A DNA stretch of 64,000 nucleotides from NCBI GenBank assembly GCA_934045075.1, contig OW203726.1:7090860-7154859 (forward strand), in the 5' to 3' direction. The notes under the pieces were generated by a model. That model ran no database searches, had not been told where the DNA came from, and saw only the letters and a list, made by a program, of their open reading frames with translations. The position numbers and the translations under genes were made by a program. This DNA comes from Yponomeuta sedellus (Eukaryota > Arthropoda > Insecta > Lepidoptera > Yponomeutidae). Below are positions 33,036 through 44,215 of this stretch, one piece after another; position 1 is the first letter of the stretch; every line of letters starts with the position of its first letter.

Positions 33036-33480
33036 ATGGAACCTACAAAGGATGCCGGAAAAGGGAGCAAGAACTTTACGGAACGAGAAAAGTTATTGCT
33101 TATCGAAATAGCTAAAGAGTTTGTTTCGATCATTGATAATAAAAAAAAACTGATGAAACGATAGCAGAAGGCAATAAAAAAACTTGGGCTGCACTCACTA
33201 AATAATTATAATGCCACCTGTGAAAGTGGCCCTAGAAGTGAGAAACAATAGCATGCGCTTTATGACAATATGAAGAAGAAGGCTCGAAGAAACTTAAGAG
33301 ACGACAAGGTATTTTTTTTTAATATTTTATAATTAAAGTAGGTAAGTAGCTAGGTACATACTTTGAAACATAAAACTTAAGTTCATTTTACTGACCCCAT
33401 AAGAATCGTTTTTAATCATACTTATTGTACTTTAATTTTAATCTTATTATTTCAGGCTGAAATGTACAAGACAGGACAGT
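33036..33480 (+). pseudogene. Harbinger Myb/SANT-like DNA-binding protein, broken
   Basis: Starts MEPTKDAGKGSKNFTEREKL and continues LLIEIAKEFVSIIDNKK. A frameshift follows an A-run near 33150, after which DETIAEGNKKTWAALTK is read, then stops. The tail HALYDNMKKKARRNLRDDK ends at a GT donor (33309), and an acceptor ttatttcag at 33455 precedes AEMYKTG. This pattern matches the two-exon Myb-like partner of Harbinger transposase. It is not functional. Confidence 0.75.
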
Positions 33481-33640
33481 ATCCTTATTGAAACGATATC
33501 TTGCTTGGAATTCCTCATCCGAGAACATTTCAAACGGATTTCTTCGGGACCTCAAGTTTCTCGGTACAGAAATATGCGCAACAAGCGCCATCACTTCCAA
33601 ATCCGAATCTGATGAACTAGTACTCCATACTAACAAAGTA
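33475..33640 (-). pseudogene. Harbinger transposase N-terminal remnant
   Basis: Minus-strand frame with SRRNPFEMFSDEEFQARYRF and NKDTV, as in the N-terminus of HARBI1-like transposases before the DDE domain. The catalytic domain is missing, because only about 10 codons follow before the opposing gene. Confidence 0.75.
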
Positions 33641-33937
33641 ATATTTTTAAAATGAAAATATAGTGTTAACAAGATAAAAATAACAAGACTCTGGTTGTTT
33701 TTCACAAAAGAAATACAATTTATGTAAAATAACCTAAACTGTCTAATGTCACTTGAAACGTCAAATAAAGTTATAGATTCGATAAACGACCAAATCCGGG
33801 CGGTTAAGTTGAACGAAGTTTAAACCAAGTTTATCTTTTGCATATGTGTTCAGAAACGTAAAATGTCAAGTTATTGAATCAATAGCGTTATGGAATAGAT
33901 AAACTAGGTTTAAATGGACCTCAGAAACCGGGCATAA

Positions 33938-34722
33938 GAGTTGTGGGAACTAAAATGAATATCCAAATGTAAGTGCTTAGTACTTTTCCCAACTCACTAT
34001 GAAAAATGTATGAGGGAAATAGAAACGTTAAAATAAGTATCTAAATACACACAAGCGATCTAACGAGTCTAGGGCCGACACCGAATCAATTTTTCTATGT
34101 TCATGGGGCGATTAGGAACGCTTTATTATCAATTTTTGTACCGACTTCACGGCATCTATTTAGAAGTGTTATGAAATGTGCTTGGTAGGATAGATACATA
34201 ATACTAAGGCAACAACATGAGCCACACAGTAGTTTTACCAAGGACAACAGGTTCGCAAGTGTTCCTGTGGCTTTCATTGCACATATCTATTAGGGAGTCG
34301 TGAGGAAACCCGAGATCTGAGGTGCTCACATACTTCAGCGCTTGAAATTGATAATCCGCTGTGGGCACGCGTGGTGATTGAGCCCTCTCTCTCCCTCTCT
34401 GTCTCTCTGAGAGAAGACCTGTGCCCTACCTGTGAGACGTATACATTGTTAGGGAGTCTGTCTATTACAAAATTGTTATCCATTCATACATACCCATCCA
34501 TTCAACGAGTCATATATCTGTGGGCTCATCCATAAAGTACTTACATCACACTAATTTGGTGATTTTTGACACCTTCCACGTCCTTGTCACAGTAATGGTC
34601 AATTTTGTGAGACCCCGCTCCCTATTGTGACGTCACAAACTTTGCAATTTTACGTCTAGGAATAATTAAATTCCGAAATTAGTTTTGTTTGCGTTTAAAA
34701 TATTTTCTAACATTACCTCGAT
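33938..34722. other. No gene; SINE fragment
   Basis: 34230-34450 is a fragment of the 11936-12240 SINE family (tacttcagcgcttgaaattg; cctctctctccctctctgtc). 34520-34680 is an old repeat (accttccacgtccttgtcac) that resumes after the SINE at 34723. Confidence 0.55.
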
Positions 34723-34885
34723 ATCAACCCTTTGTATGTCCCCACTGCTGGAGCACGGGTCTCTTCCTGCATTGCAAGAAGGTTAGGCCATACTCCACCA
34801 CGGACGAGTCCCCGGGTTGATGGACGATTGTAAGGCAGTGGCGATGGCGGGCCTTACTGTCCATAAAGCCTCCAGCTTAACGTCT
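34723..34885 (-). repeat. 5S-type SINE tail fragment
   Basis: atcaaccctttgtatgtccc, ctcttcctgcattgcaagaa and tactccaccacgg, then gtggcgatggcgggcctta, and truncated. Confidence 0.75.
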
Positions 34886-35815
34886 AACCTACATCTTATC
34901 AAACATTAGACATACGGGTCTAAACGCGATTATTTATTTCACGTTTTAATATCGTATTAGCAACGCGAGTCATTAAGAAATGCTATTTATTTATGTACAT
35001 TATGCAAATGTGGCGTCACGAAACTTAGAAACCCTCCCAACCCTTGTCACACAATGTTACATTTTGTCCACCACCTCCCTTTATGGGTGGCCTCAAGAGA
35101 CAGTGGAGTTGCTTTGCTGCCAAGGGGCTAGGCGGTGCGTGGCTCAAACCTAACAAATTCATATTCTATTAATTTAGTCTAGTAAGGGCCCCAATTTAAT
35201 TTTGTTTCAGGACCTATACATCAAGGTCACCGTACGACGTGCTTTTAAAAACCGGTAATGACGTCATACACAGATAGGAAGGGGTAACGTAGATACGAGT
35301 AATGCGTAGCAGTGGCAGTGCTGATAACCACGTTATGAGTCAGAAGCTGTAGTTTACAATGTCAGACCGATATTTAAGTCTGCCATACACTATTACACAC
35401 ACAATATAGTGTGTGGTCGCAAGAAAATCATTGCATTTACCCAGGGTGCGTTTTTTGGTTGAATCGTATTTTTATAAATAAGGCCTATATAACGCACAAA
35501 ACATAGCAGGGTCGCAAGATAATCATTGCATTAAACCGTTGTAATAATACTTTTTGTTTTCAAGGCACACTTACGAAATTACAAAGATACACCACATGTA
35601 AATAACAAATATTATTGCTTTTAGTATAACATTTAAAAAAGCATTTAAGGTGGATTTACTATAATAGGATGTTGCAAAAAATCGCAACTTGGTGGCCCCA
35701 GTCGATCTGTGTCAATTAGTTAGATTTTGATTAATCTAAGGCATTTCTTCTCGTGTAGGTTAGATTCTAGACTGTAGATTAATTTATTGGTTCTGCTAAA
35801 ACACCCCTTTTTGGC
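34886..35815. other. No gene seen
   Basis: Contains the continuation of an old repeat (35020-35100) and otherwise AT-rich sequence. Confidence 0.45.
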
Positions 35816-35819
35816 AAAA

Positions 35820-35912
35820 CTTTGCTATGCATTATGCATAGCATAACATAGCGTTATGCTATGCATTATGCATAGCATAACATAGCATTATGCTATGCAT
35901 TATGCATAGCAT
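35820..35912. repeat. Short palindromic satellite
   Basis: About 2.5 tandem copies of a 37-38 bp unit: tgctatgcattatgcatagc then ataacatagc(g/a)tta. Each unit contains the palindrome gctatgcattatgcatagc, so the block can fold in many registers. Confidence 0.85.
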
Positions 35913-36236
35913 TTTTTTCAACGTGCAAGTCTGAGGCACACAAGTGTGCCGCGACACCGCGCAACACCCACTTTGCGGTACACTGCTACATTATCCCACA
36001 GATTAACAAGTAAATGACTAATTATTGCACTAATTGGGACGTCACACAATGTGCATCGATTGACATAGCAAACGATGAATTGTAACTTGTAAGAGCCCGC
36101 TCGCGGCCACCACGACGGTGATTGTGTGTGGCAGAATTTTGTTGTCATCAGGCGACCACTTACCGATTCAATTCGCATTATTTGCAAACTTACTTTTCAA
36201 CAAAATTGTAAAGTTAATAAATCATCATCATCATCG

Positions 36237-36400
36237 TCAACCCATTATGTCCCCACCGAGGGGCATAGGTCTCTTCCTGAGGAAGGTATAGGCCATACTC
36301 TATCACGGATACCAAGTCCGCCGGATTGATGGAGACTTGCAAGACTAGTGGCTGGTCTTACTGTCAGGCTTAACGAATGCCATTACGACGGCAGTTAATA
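36237..36400 (-). repeat. 5S-type SINE fragment, diverged
   Basis: caacccattatgtccccacc, tctcttcctgaggaagg, gtggctggtcttactgtcag and gaatgccattacgacgg. More diverged than other copies. Confidence 0.65.
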
Positions 36401-39174
36401 AATAATATAATGTAAAGGTTGGCTGGGCTGTATGCAGTGGTTACATCGGCTTATTAAATAGGAACACAGCTAGGTAGGTCTGTGTTTAATTCCACTTATC
36501 GATATCACAGATATTGTAGTAGTTTCTATAGAAGGACATTACCTGCAGGCCTGACGTAAATTTGATCAACTTGCGGTACAATTGAGCGCGTTTTATTTAC
36601 AAATTGAGACGAAATATGCTTTTATTTTCCGATGTGCTCTAATGCTTTAAATAAGTATAATGCTATTTCTTATGACTAAAACGTTTACTGACTCGTTATT
36701 TCTGTATTGCATTTAATTGTGGCATAATTTGGAACACAATAATTTCAAGAGTAATCGGGCAAAGCAGTGAGTAAGTGTTATCTTGTAGTTTTACGAAAAT
36801 TAGAGCACTTAGTGCATGAAAATAATGGGCCGGCTTATCAATACCACTATCAGCTGTGCTTATAACATTAGGCAGTGGCCTTATGAGGAAATTTAGAGGA
36901 AATTTAGATTAGGGCCATTAATAGCAAAAATGTTTTTACCAACAATACTCAGAAGGTACAGTACAGCCCACGTTTGAAGCTTTAGAAGCTTTCTAGGATA
37001 CCCTGTATCGCGGTAGCCAGGCGAGGGTATTACAAACACAGAACTTCACACTAAAGACTGTGGCCATTTGTACAAATGAAGTACTTCGGCCTTCAGGGGG
37101 AATCGAATTCACGTCATCTGTGGTATTAGTCACGTATATTACCGCTAGACCGATGAGGCAGTCAAGTGCCTATACATTTTATTTGCAAATTCGTGACGTA
37201 ATCGAGTAGAGGACTCGTATGTAAAACTTGATGTGTTGACAGTACCTACCTAAACAAATGTCTCCGACATAATTCGAAGCAACATCCCACAATTCAGTCT
37301 GTCACTCAGCGGCAAACCACCGAAAAATTGTGTGTATTATGGATTCCTACGTCAACTATCAACATTTGTGTGTTGCAAATGGTTGGAATTCCGTCCATAC
37401 GTTATACCACCAGATAAGGTACCTAGGGATAATACTCACGTTACTTTGAATGCTGGTGCCTCCATCTATTGAATATGTTACGCTATTTTCACGAAATCGA
37501 TCTTAGTTGTTCTACCCGCTACTAGATGGAGTTGGTTATTTGCTAAGCCAGCAGCAACACGGAAGGGACGCCGGACGGAGGCGTGCAAAGACGTCGTTTT
37601 CAACTTCGGCATATTTTGTATGAAGTCTTTTGCGCATCTTTTCCGAACCCCTTTTGTGCCCCTTCTGTGTGACCGCTGGCACAAGGTCCATCGGCGCATC
37701 GTTTCGTGTGAATGCAGTATATATGTATAGAGCACGAGCCTTCCTTCAGAGAGAATATGGAATCACCACGTGTGCCCACCGCGATTTACTTATTCCAAGC
37801 GTATATTTCAGGACCCGGTTTACTCACTCACAATGTTTTCCTTAGCGAGTGGTATTGCTACTACAAATTAACAAATGTTAATTTAAACTTATAAAACAAA
37901 GTCATGTCATTGGTACAGTTAGTTATTGGTACGATTCTGGACCGCTTACATTTTACATATTTTAATTAAGTACTCAAAAAACTTAATTTTATTTATTCCA
38001 AACAAAATGATTATTTTGGTATCCACGGTCGCGTTTCATAAAACAATAACTCTTAGTTTATTATCACAATTTGACGTACATTGCGTAGGCGATTACTACA
38101 ATTAGGCCTCCTTGTAATTGGTGGGTGAAAGCAAATGAAATAATGTTAAAAACTACATTGTTATTGAATTAGATATGTTAACGAGCTCCATCTTATTTAC
38201 AAACCGTATTGCAAAAGGTGTCTGTACAATCTCTCATTAATTTAATATTGATTATAGGTATATCGCTTAGGTAAGTAAGTAACAAGCTAATTTGAATAAT
38301 TATTCAAGAGAATTGTGTATGAAATCATCGATACAAGAGTTTGTTCGAGCAATCGATAAACATTATTTACGATACGAGCACACACTCGATTGAAATCCGG
38401 TTGTTATCAAAACTGAGTGAAGTGTGATGTGAACCTAAATAACGTGACACACTCAATCACGTTGTGTGTATCCGGAAAATAGCTCTTATCAAGTGTGTCA
38501 TAAGTGCTGTTATCGAATAAAACAAGGCAACTAGGGCGGTCAGATGTAGTATTCATGGGTAATATGATATTGAGTTAAATCTAGGTTATCACAACCATAT
38601 AGTTGGGTATAGACGACAGCATATCAACCCTTACTTACGTGCATTGTAATTTGTTACTTTAAGGGTCTGTTTCACAATCTGCAGATAAAGTTTCGGTTAC
38701 GCTATCCGCAACCAGGGCTGTTGTTTGTTCTAAATTTGAAGCCATAAACGAACACACGCAATATAGGAAAAAATATTTAAATTTAGAACAGACGGCAGCC
38801 CTGGTTTCGTATAGCTTATCTGGAACTTTATTTGAACATTGTGAAACAGGGGCTAAATACCTCTTTTTTTGTTTCCAACTGTACATAAGGACCCGAAATA
38901 AAAGACAAGACAGTGTTTTGACGTTTCATAATTATAAATCTACATGTTTTTCCATACATACCTATTTATTACTTTCAAATTAGAGTGAGCAACATAATTT
39001 CCGGTTTTTTTCATTAATGTCCCCACTAAAAAAAATATATTGAAGGATGCCATGAAACCCGATCTTTACGGCAGTCTCATGAGCACTGCACACAGCCACT
39101 TCATTAGCAGTCCGTTTAAAAATACGAGCGCACCAACTCGCGAGTCCTTCCCGTCCAATTGGCGCGGCAATCAC
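36401..39174. other. No gene; SINE fragments
   Basis: 37740-37925 is a minus-strand copy of the 11936-12240 SINE family (cacgtgtgcccaccgcgatt; gagtggtattgctac). 37080-37170 has a tRNA-like phrase (ggggaatcgaattcacg). 38660-38870 contains inverted matches (gtttgttctaaatttgaa and aaatttagaacagac), a probable small foldback. No coding region is supported. Confidence 0.5.
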
Positions 39175-39404
39175 CTCGCCTCCTGCGCCGGCGCACTGAC
39201 GCGGCTGCAGCTCGGGCAATTGTTGTTCAGCGAGCGGTCATTGTTGTTGTTGTTCCTTCTTCGTCTCACGGCGAAGTTCCTTTCGCGGGAGGGGAACTTG
39301 GGTGTTTTCTTCCTCTCGTGGATCTCGGGCTGCGGCTCGGCCTGGCCGCCCAGGATACGCTTGTAGACGTCGGCCCACTCCGTCTCACGCAGCGACAGAC
39401 ACAT
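39175..39404 (-). CDS. Candidate host first coding exon (unknown protein)
   Basis: 230-nt ORF from ATG (39404; context atcATGt) to a donor-like GAG|GTGATT (39174), in phase 2. The peptide begins MCLSLRETEWADVYKRILGG and continues with charged residues (QPEIHERKKTPKFPSRE), Arg and Asn runs, then NNNCPSCSRVSAPAQEA. The DNA is GC-rich and codon-like compared with its surroundings. Upstream 39405-39780 is CpG-rich, as for a promoter. I do not recognise the family. The phase matches 8746-8927 and 41400-41485. Confidence 0.5.
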
Positions 39405-39790
39405 GATATTTAATTGATTCCACACGACGCGGGTCACCGAGGTCAGCGCGACTGTTCGATCCGACGGCTTGAATGATTATGCCAGTAGTGTTTTGTCAAG
39501 CGGCTGCCGCGACGACGAAGTCAAGGCGCTCGAGTTGTTATCCTCGCTCACTAATTTGAATGTTTCTGTCGCTCTCCGCCAGGCTATTGACGCTTTATCG
39601 GAGAAATGACCATTTGGTTTGTTGTCTCGGCGCGTTATCGTTCCGACCTTACGCCCGGGCCAGCCGGATGCTAATGATTAGTGACACGCACGCTTGATAA
39701 TGTACTCCGTGTCAGATGAGTACGCCTACGTTTTCTTTCGTTGTTATCAAACATTGTGGCGTCGCCCCCGCGCCAAAATGCGTATTTCTT
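39405..39790 (-). promoter_or_regulatory. CpG-rich stretch upstream of candidate exon
   Basis: Dense in CG (cacgacgcgggtcaccgagg; gctgccgcgacgacgaagtc; gccccccgcg-like runs near 39765) within AT-rich DNA and immediately 5' of the ATG at 39404 on the minus strand. It is a plausible promoter and 5' UTR; no core element is identified. Confidence 0.4.
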
Positions 39791-40814
39791 CCAGAAATGA
39801 GATGAATGAATGACCTAGAACCAGTATTTTCCCCCATTTTTAACGATGTTTATCAAGGGAACGTGTAACTTCACGCAGTAAACAAATAATGTAAATAATA
39901 ACGTGTTCAAGTTTCACATAGTAAACATTAATTTTAGAGATCTATGGAAGCTAGAAAATTTTCAAGTGAAGCTATTTGAGAGTATGTACATATTTGTAGA
40001 GGTGTAGATTTATAAATAAGTATTGCCAGCGCGTCATTTTCCTTATTGTCATACGTCAGTGTCGAGGTCATGCGAACAGTACCAACATCCTTGCATATTT
40101 ACTTAATGTTTACCTACTAGTGGTTAAATTAGCCCGACACCTTAGGTGACGGAATCCTAGGTTGGTATAATGTTAGGCAGATAATTTAAACAAAAATCTG
40201 GATCACAAAACGTGTGAATTGATGTGAAAAACGTGTCCATCACAAACCCATCTCGGGGTGGGTAATAGGTAGGTTAGACCCGGAAAACGTCATGTTATTT
40301 ATTTTGTCGGGCATTATATATGTAGCGGCCAACTGGTAAAACTAGCCATAAAACTAACTGCCTAGGACATTCATTAGGCGGGGGCATCCAATTCAAGGGC
40401 TAAAGGTCATTCAGCCTTGCCTGGCATTTTCATTGCCATTCAACCTGGCTAAAGCTGGCTAGCCATGTGGTTAGTAATATATGGACGTTTGCTGTAGACC
40501 TATAGTAGATTTCTCCTCTACTTTGTACCTACTCGAAATTTTTCTTCAATTTTTGTTTACAAAACTCATTGGATTGAATTTCATAACCACAGCATGTTTA
40601 CCCACAAATAAGAAAGGTGTTTACCATTGCAATATAGAATTATCGTTCAAACCAAGTACAAACGTCTAAATACTCAAAACAAACAAAATATTTTCTAACA
40701 TTGAAATCGTTTCTAACGTTGCAATTGTTTCCAACGTTAGCCTCAGACAAAGTTTAGTTGCATTTTGCGAGGTGACTTAATCAACTGTTACATTGACGCT
40801 ATTTTGCAATTACG
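39791..40814. other. No gene seen
   Basis: AT-rich. The only notable item is the 12-bp TTTGCAATTACG at its end, which is the target duplication of the next SINE. Confidence 0.45.
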
Positions 40815-41177
40815 TTATCAACCCTTGTATGTCCCCACTGTTGGGGCACGGGTCTCTTCCTGCATCGCAGGAAGGTTAGGCCATACTCCACCACGGGGGC
40901 CAAGTCCGGGTTGGTGGAGGATTGTAAGACAGTGGCGGGCCTTACTGTCAGAAGTTATCAAGCCGCCCATAAGGCCTCTGACATGGCTTAACGACTGCCA
41001 TTATATGACAGCCGGCACCAACGGCTTAACGTGCCTTTCGAAGCACGGAAGCGCTCGGAAAAATGCCACTAGCGGTAGTCACGGGACGCTCACCCATCCC
41101 GTACCTGACCGCGCCTGTTGTTGCTTAACCAAGTGATTGATTCCAATCACTCGGTTCGCCTAGGCCACGAGCGCTTC
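40815..41177 (-). repeat. 5S rRNA-derived SINE, full-length reference copy
   Basis: 363 bp between perfect 12-bp duplications TTTGCAATTACG (40803-40814, 41178-41189). Read on the minus strand it starts gaagcgctcgtggcctaggc. It then carries GGTTAAGCAACAACAGGCGC and GGATGGGTGAGC, aligning with 5S rRNA. The middle is unrelated, followed by the hairpin cttcctgcgatgcaggaag, the stem-loop ccccaacagtgggg and the tail gggttgataa. The variable-length target duplication shows retroposition. There is no coding capacity; ORF-like stretches are chance. Confidence 0.88.
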
Positions 41178-41399
41178 TTTGCAATTACGACTACCCTTAA
41201 TTAAAACTAAACGGTGGCTCTTCATTCAGCCTTTTATTAGAAGGCTAACTTTTGATCAGCCAAGTCACTAAACGTTTTAGATGATGCTTTAATATAATAA
41301 AAAGGCTAACCTTGTAATTGGATGCCGCCGCCTCATGAGCAGCTGACTTAATCACTTGGCGGTGACATATACGTGGTGAAAAAATGTTTAAGGACTAAC

Positions 41400-41485
41400 C
41401 TCCACGAGTGCGAGATGAATCCAGGACAAAGTTCGGGGCAGTTGTCACAAGGCCTGCCATCTGACACCTCCTTTATCCGCACACC
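41400..41485 (-). CDS. Internal exon with PET/LIM-type Cys motif
   Basis: 86-nt exon between an excellent acceptor (tttgtttgtttacag, before 41485) and the donor GTGGAG|GTTAGT (41399). It enters in phase 0 and leaves in phase 2. It encodes GVRIKEVSDGRPCDNCPELC then PGFISHSW(R). The pattern PCxxCxxxCxGFxxHxWR is what I know from the N-terminus of testin/limpet-type PET-LIM proteins, where the next residues are K-x-C-x-x-C-K-C; the exon stops exactly before that point. The product would be a cytoskeletal or planar-polarity adaptor, but without the following PET and LIM exons the exact member (testin, limpet, prickle/espinas) is open. Confidence 0.6.
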
Positions 41486-41537
41486 CTGTAAACAAACAAA
41501 TACATTAAAGTTGTTTTGTTTTTTTTTAAATAGCAAG

Positions 41538-42317
41538 TCATGATTTTATAACGGTCAGACAGACCTCGCTCGACCTGTCATTGTGCAAACAATCAAGTTC
41601 TGTAAAACGCTTAAAATTTTTAGTTAGATAATCAAGGTCATTGGTCAAGGTCAGAGATGCTTCACATTCACTGTAGCTATCAGAAGACGAGTATTCACTG
41701 TCCTTTCTGTTTGACAGAAACATCTTAAGAATACCAGTTTTCTCGCACCAAAAGTTAGTTCCGTCTCTTTTGAAGTTACTGTTCTTTCTACCTCTCTTAC
41801 GATGAATCTTAAAAGGAACTTGTTTAAGTCTTGGCGTGATATTATATAAAGGTCGTTTGAAATGTGTCTTTTTGTAATATAGGTTATAGTCATCTTCGGT
41901 AACTCCAAAGTGGTTTATATAGTAATCCTTTCTTATCTGTTCCTCTCCTTCAAGATCTCTCCAATAAGTCTCTTTATTTCTCACTCCTAAATAGTAATCC
42001 AATTCCCTATCTCCCATATCATTATCGTCACCTAAATCAGTATCAATGTGCTGTTTGTTATTATGAACGCGACAGTTCCGTTCGTACTCCTCCATGGCTT
42101 TCTCTAGAAATCTGTTCTTTTTCGTATTAGGCATTGTTTTCTTCAACAAATTGGCCGTGTTCGTAGTCAAAAACTTGGTGGTTCTTCGGCACACTGTTGC
42201 TACAGATTCTTTGCGGCGCTTCATTTTGTCGAAATATAACCACTTCTTGTCCTTGAATTCTAATGCATCACGTAGAAATCTTTCACATCTTGTAAGCTTC
42301 AAATTCTCCTCGCTCAT
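41538..42317 (-). CDS. Long ORF upstream of the PET/LIM-like exon
   Basis: 259 codons from ATG (42317; MSEENLKLTRCERFLRDALE) to TGA at 41538. The frame is open 24 codons further upstream without ATG. The peptide is hydrophilic and rich in Lys, Arg, Asp and Asn, with acidic DLGDDNDMGDRELDYYLG, basic KIHRKRGRKNSNFKR and Ser-rich SEYSSSDSYSE. I recognise no domain. It could end as a separate protein or splice from GAG|GTCTGT (about 41563) through a 70-80 nt intron into the exon at 41485 in phase 0; that donor is weak. If spliced, it would be a long N-terminal extension of the PET/LIM-like protein. Conservation would decide. Confidence 0.5.
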   Translation of the reverse strand: MSEENLKLTRCERFLRDALEFKDKKWLYFDKMKRRKESVATVCRRTTKFLTTNTANLLKKTMPNTKKNRFLEKAMEEYERNCRVHNNKQHIDTDLGDDNDMGDRELDYYLGVRNKETYWRDLEGEEQIRKDYYINHFGVTEDDYNLYYKKTHFKRPLYNITPRLKQVPFKIHRKRGRKNSNFKRDGTNFWCEKTGILKMFLSNRKDSEYSSSDSYSECEASLTLTNDLDYLTKNFKRFTELDCLHNDRSSEVCLTVIKS

Positions 42318-44215
42318 AGTTCTCCCGAATAAATTGGTAACATTGTTAGGCCTCCGCAAGCGAAGGGTGAAGACAGCTGTTTGGAGTTATGCGAACATCC
42401 CGACTGGCCAGTTGCGAGCCTCGCCACATGTGGACATTTACGATAACAGTTCAATCGGCAAAGTGACGAGGCCGTGGTTACCTGCCGGGAGAGCCAGGGT
42501 GGTGCGATATTAAGGTCCCAGTTGCTGTGATTTCCTTACACCGCATTCTTTCCCCTCTGTGACCTTTTGTATGCGGTTAAGAGGGAGGCAGGGAAAGTCA
42601 ACATACGTGGTGACATTGTAGTGAGGGTAGGTCGAGCGCGGGCGTGGACTCGTTACGGCCATGCAAACAGCTCAATGTGTTCGCAACAAATGGCACAGTC
42701 TGTGACAATGGTGGCACCCTTGGGGTGAATTGCCTGTGAAACTATTTCACCCTAAATGTGGACCTTGTTTGTGTCACTTTATGGCGTTGATACATTCACC
42801 TAATGAGTTTGTCTATTTGTGATTCCTTATTTGTATACTTGCAACAAAGGCTTTTACAAATACTGGTGTCCGCTAAGCAAACATACGGCATTTAAATTAA
42901 GATTACTTGTTAAAGAAATGGCGAATCAGAGTTACTTTTTTCATTTTCAGGAAAGAAGTTTCTAAGTTTTACCCGAAAAGAGAAGCTCTACTAGCCTTTC
43001 CAAGTCGAATAGCAAAACAACTACTCTTAATAATACTGTGTTCGAAATTGAAATTTTGGAAAAATTTTGGCTAAATTAGGAAGAAGTTGGACGTAATCAA
43101 ATAAATTGCAATGCCAGTTGGCAAAATTTGCGTTGACGGTAGGGGTACTGCTAAGTATGTAGGTACTTATTTATTGACTACTATAAACATAGAAGATTGT
43201 GGGTCTTACATATAAAGACCTAAAATAAAGATTGGGCCGTACTTGGTTGTTATTTATAGCATTGTGATACTGGCCACGTTACTTATGTTATTAATATTAA
43301 TACTTTATTAGGTACTCTGTACTGCGATCCCCAACCCGCATGCCCAGCGTGGGGATTATGGGCATTACCCCCCAATGATGGCACATCCTTGCGCTATGGC
43401 GCTCATTAGGGGAGAGCTATGTCCAGCAGTGGACTAATATAGCCTGAAGAGGAGAGGAGGTACAATGTAATATAAATTAACACAATTCCTTTAAAACACT
43501 CTTAAGAGGAGTGTTTTAGAGGAATCGTGTTTAGGAGGAAGGAAGGAAGTTTATTTACTTTCCTTGTATAATCTCCACCACAGACTATTTTAATGAGCGT
43601 TTTCCGAGTGTTTTAATAAATATCTAAGGCCGCTTGTAACTTTGAAACTCGTCCTTTAGCGATGCGTCGAGCCGAATTACTCACCGAAATCGATTCAATT
43701 CGGCGAGACTCTGCTATAATGGATGCCAAGTTTAACAAATCACCTACGATGAATTTAATTGTATGTAATTGATGTGATCCCATGTGGTGCGAAAGATCAT
43801 CTAATAATTAATAAAAAAATCCTCAATGCATTCGTCAAATTCAGTTTTAGTCGGATATTTTTCTTTTCTTTTACAAGCGTTTTAGACAAATCGTTTTAGA
43901 AATATCATCAATAATAATAACAATACTTTTTTGGGCCTTATTTATAAGTAAATTTAAACTGAATGTATTTTTTGGACTTAGGTAAGTGCCTGCTGGAGTA
44001 CTAAATAAATAAAAAACAAAACACTGCCTGACAGTCGCGGTGTACAGCTTTAATTACGGGTGAAATTTCAATACACACAGAATGGGGCGGTAAAAATAAC
44101 CTGAAAACCGCTTCTTTAATTTAATACATATAATTATCACTTCCGAGAAAGAAGAAGTTAATTTGACCTAATTTAAAATTTTGTTTATTCGACAAATAAA
44201 TAGTATTATACTATT
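42318..44215. other. No gene; LINE-tail repeat
   Basis: 42360-42640 may be promoter or 5' UTR of the preceding ORF. 43350-43450 is a copy of the 21920 repeat (gggcattaccccccaatgat). The rest is AT-rich. Confidence 0.5.

Larger units (their letters stand above)
32566..33934. mobile_element. PIF/Harbinger element, internally deleted
   Basis: Inverted ends TGCCCGGTTTCTGAGGT (left, 32566-32582; right complement ending 33934), flanked by TAA on both sides (32563-32565, 33935-33937), the classic Harbinger target. At 1.37 kb it is far shorter than an autonomous element. It keeps parts of both genes, convergent: a Myb/SANT-like gene (+) and the transposase N-terminus (-). Confidence 0.88.
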
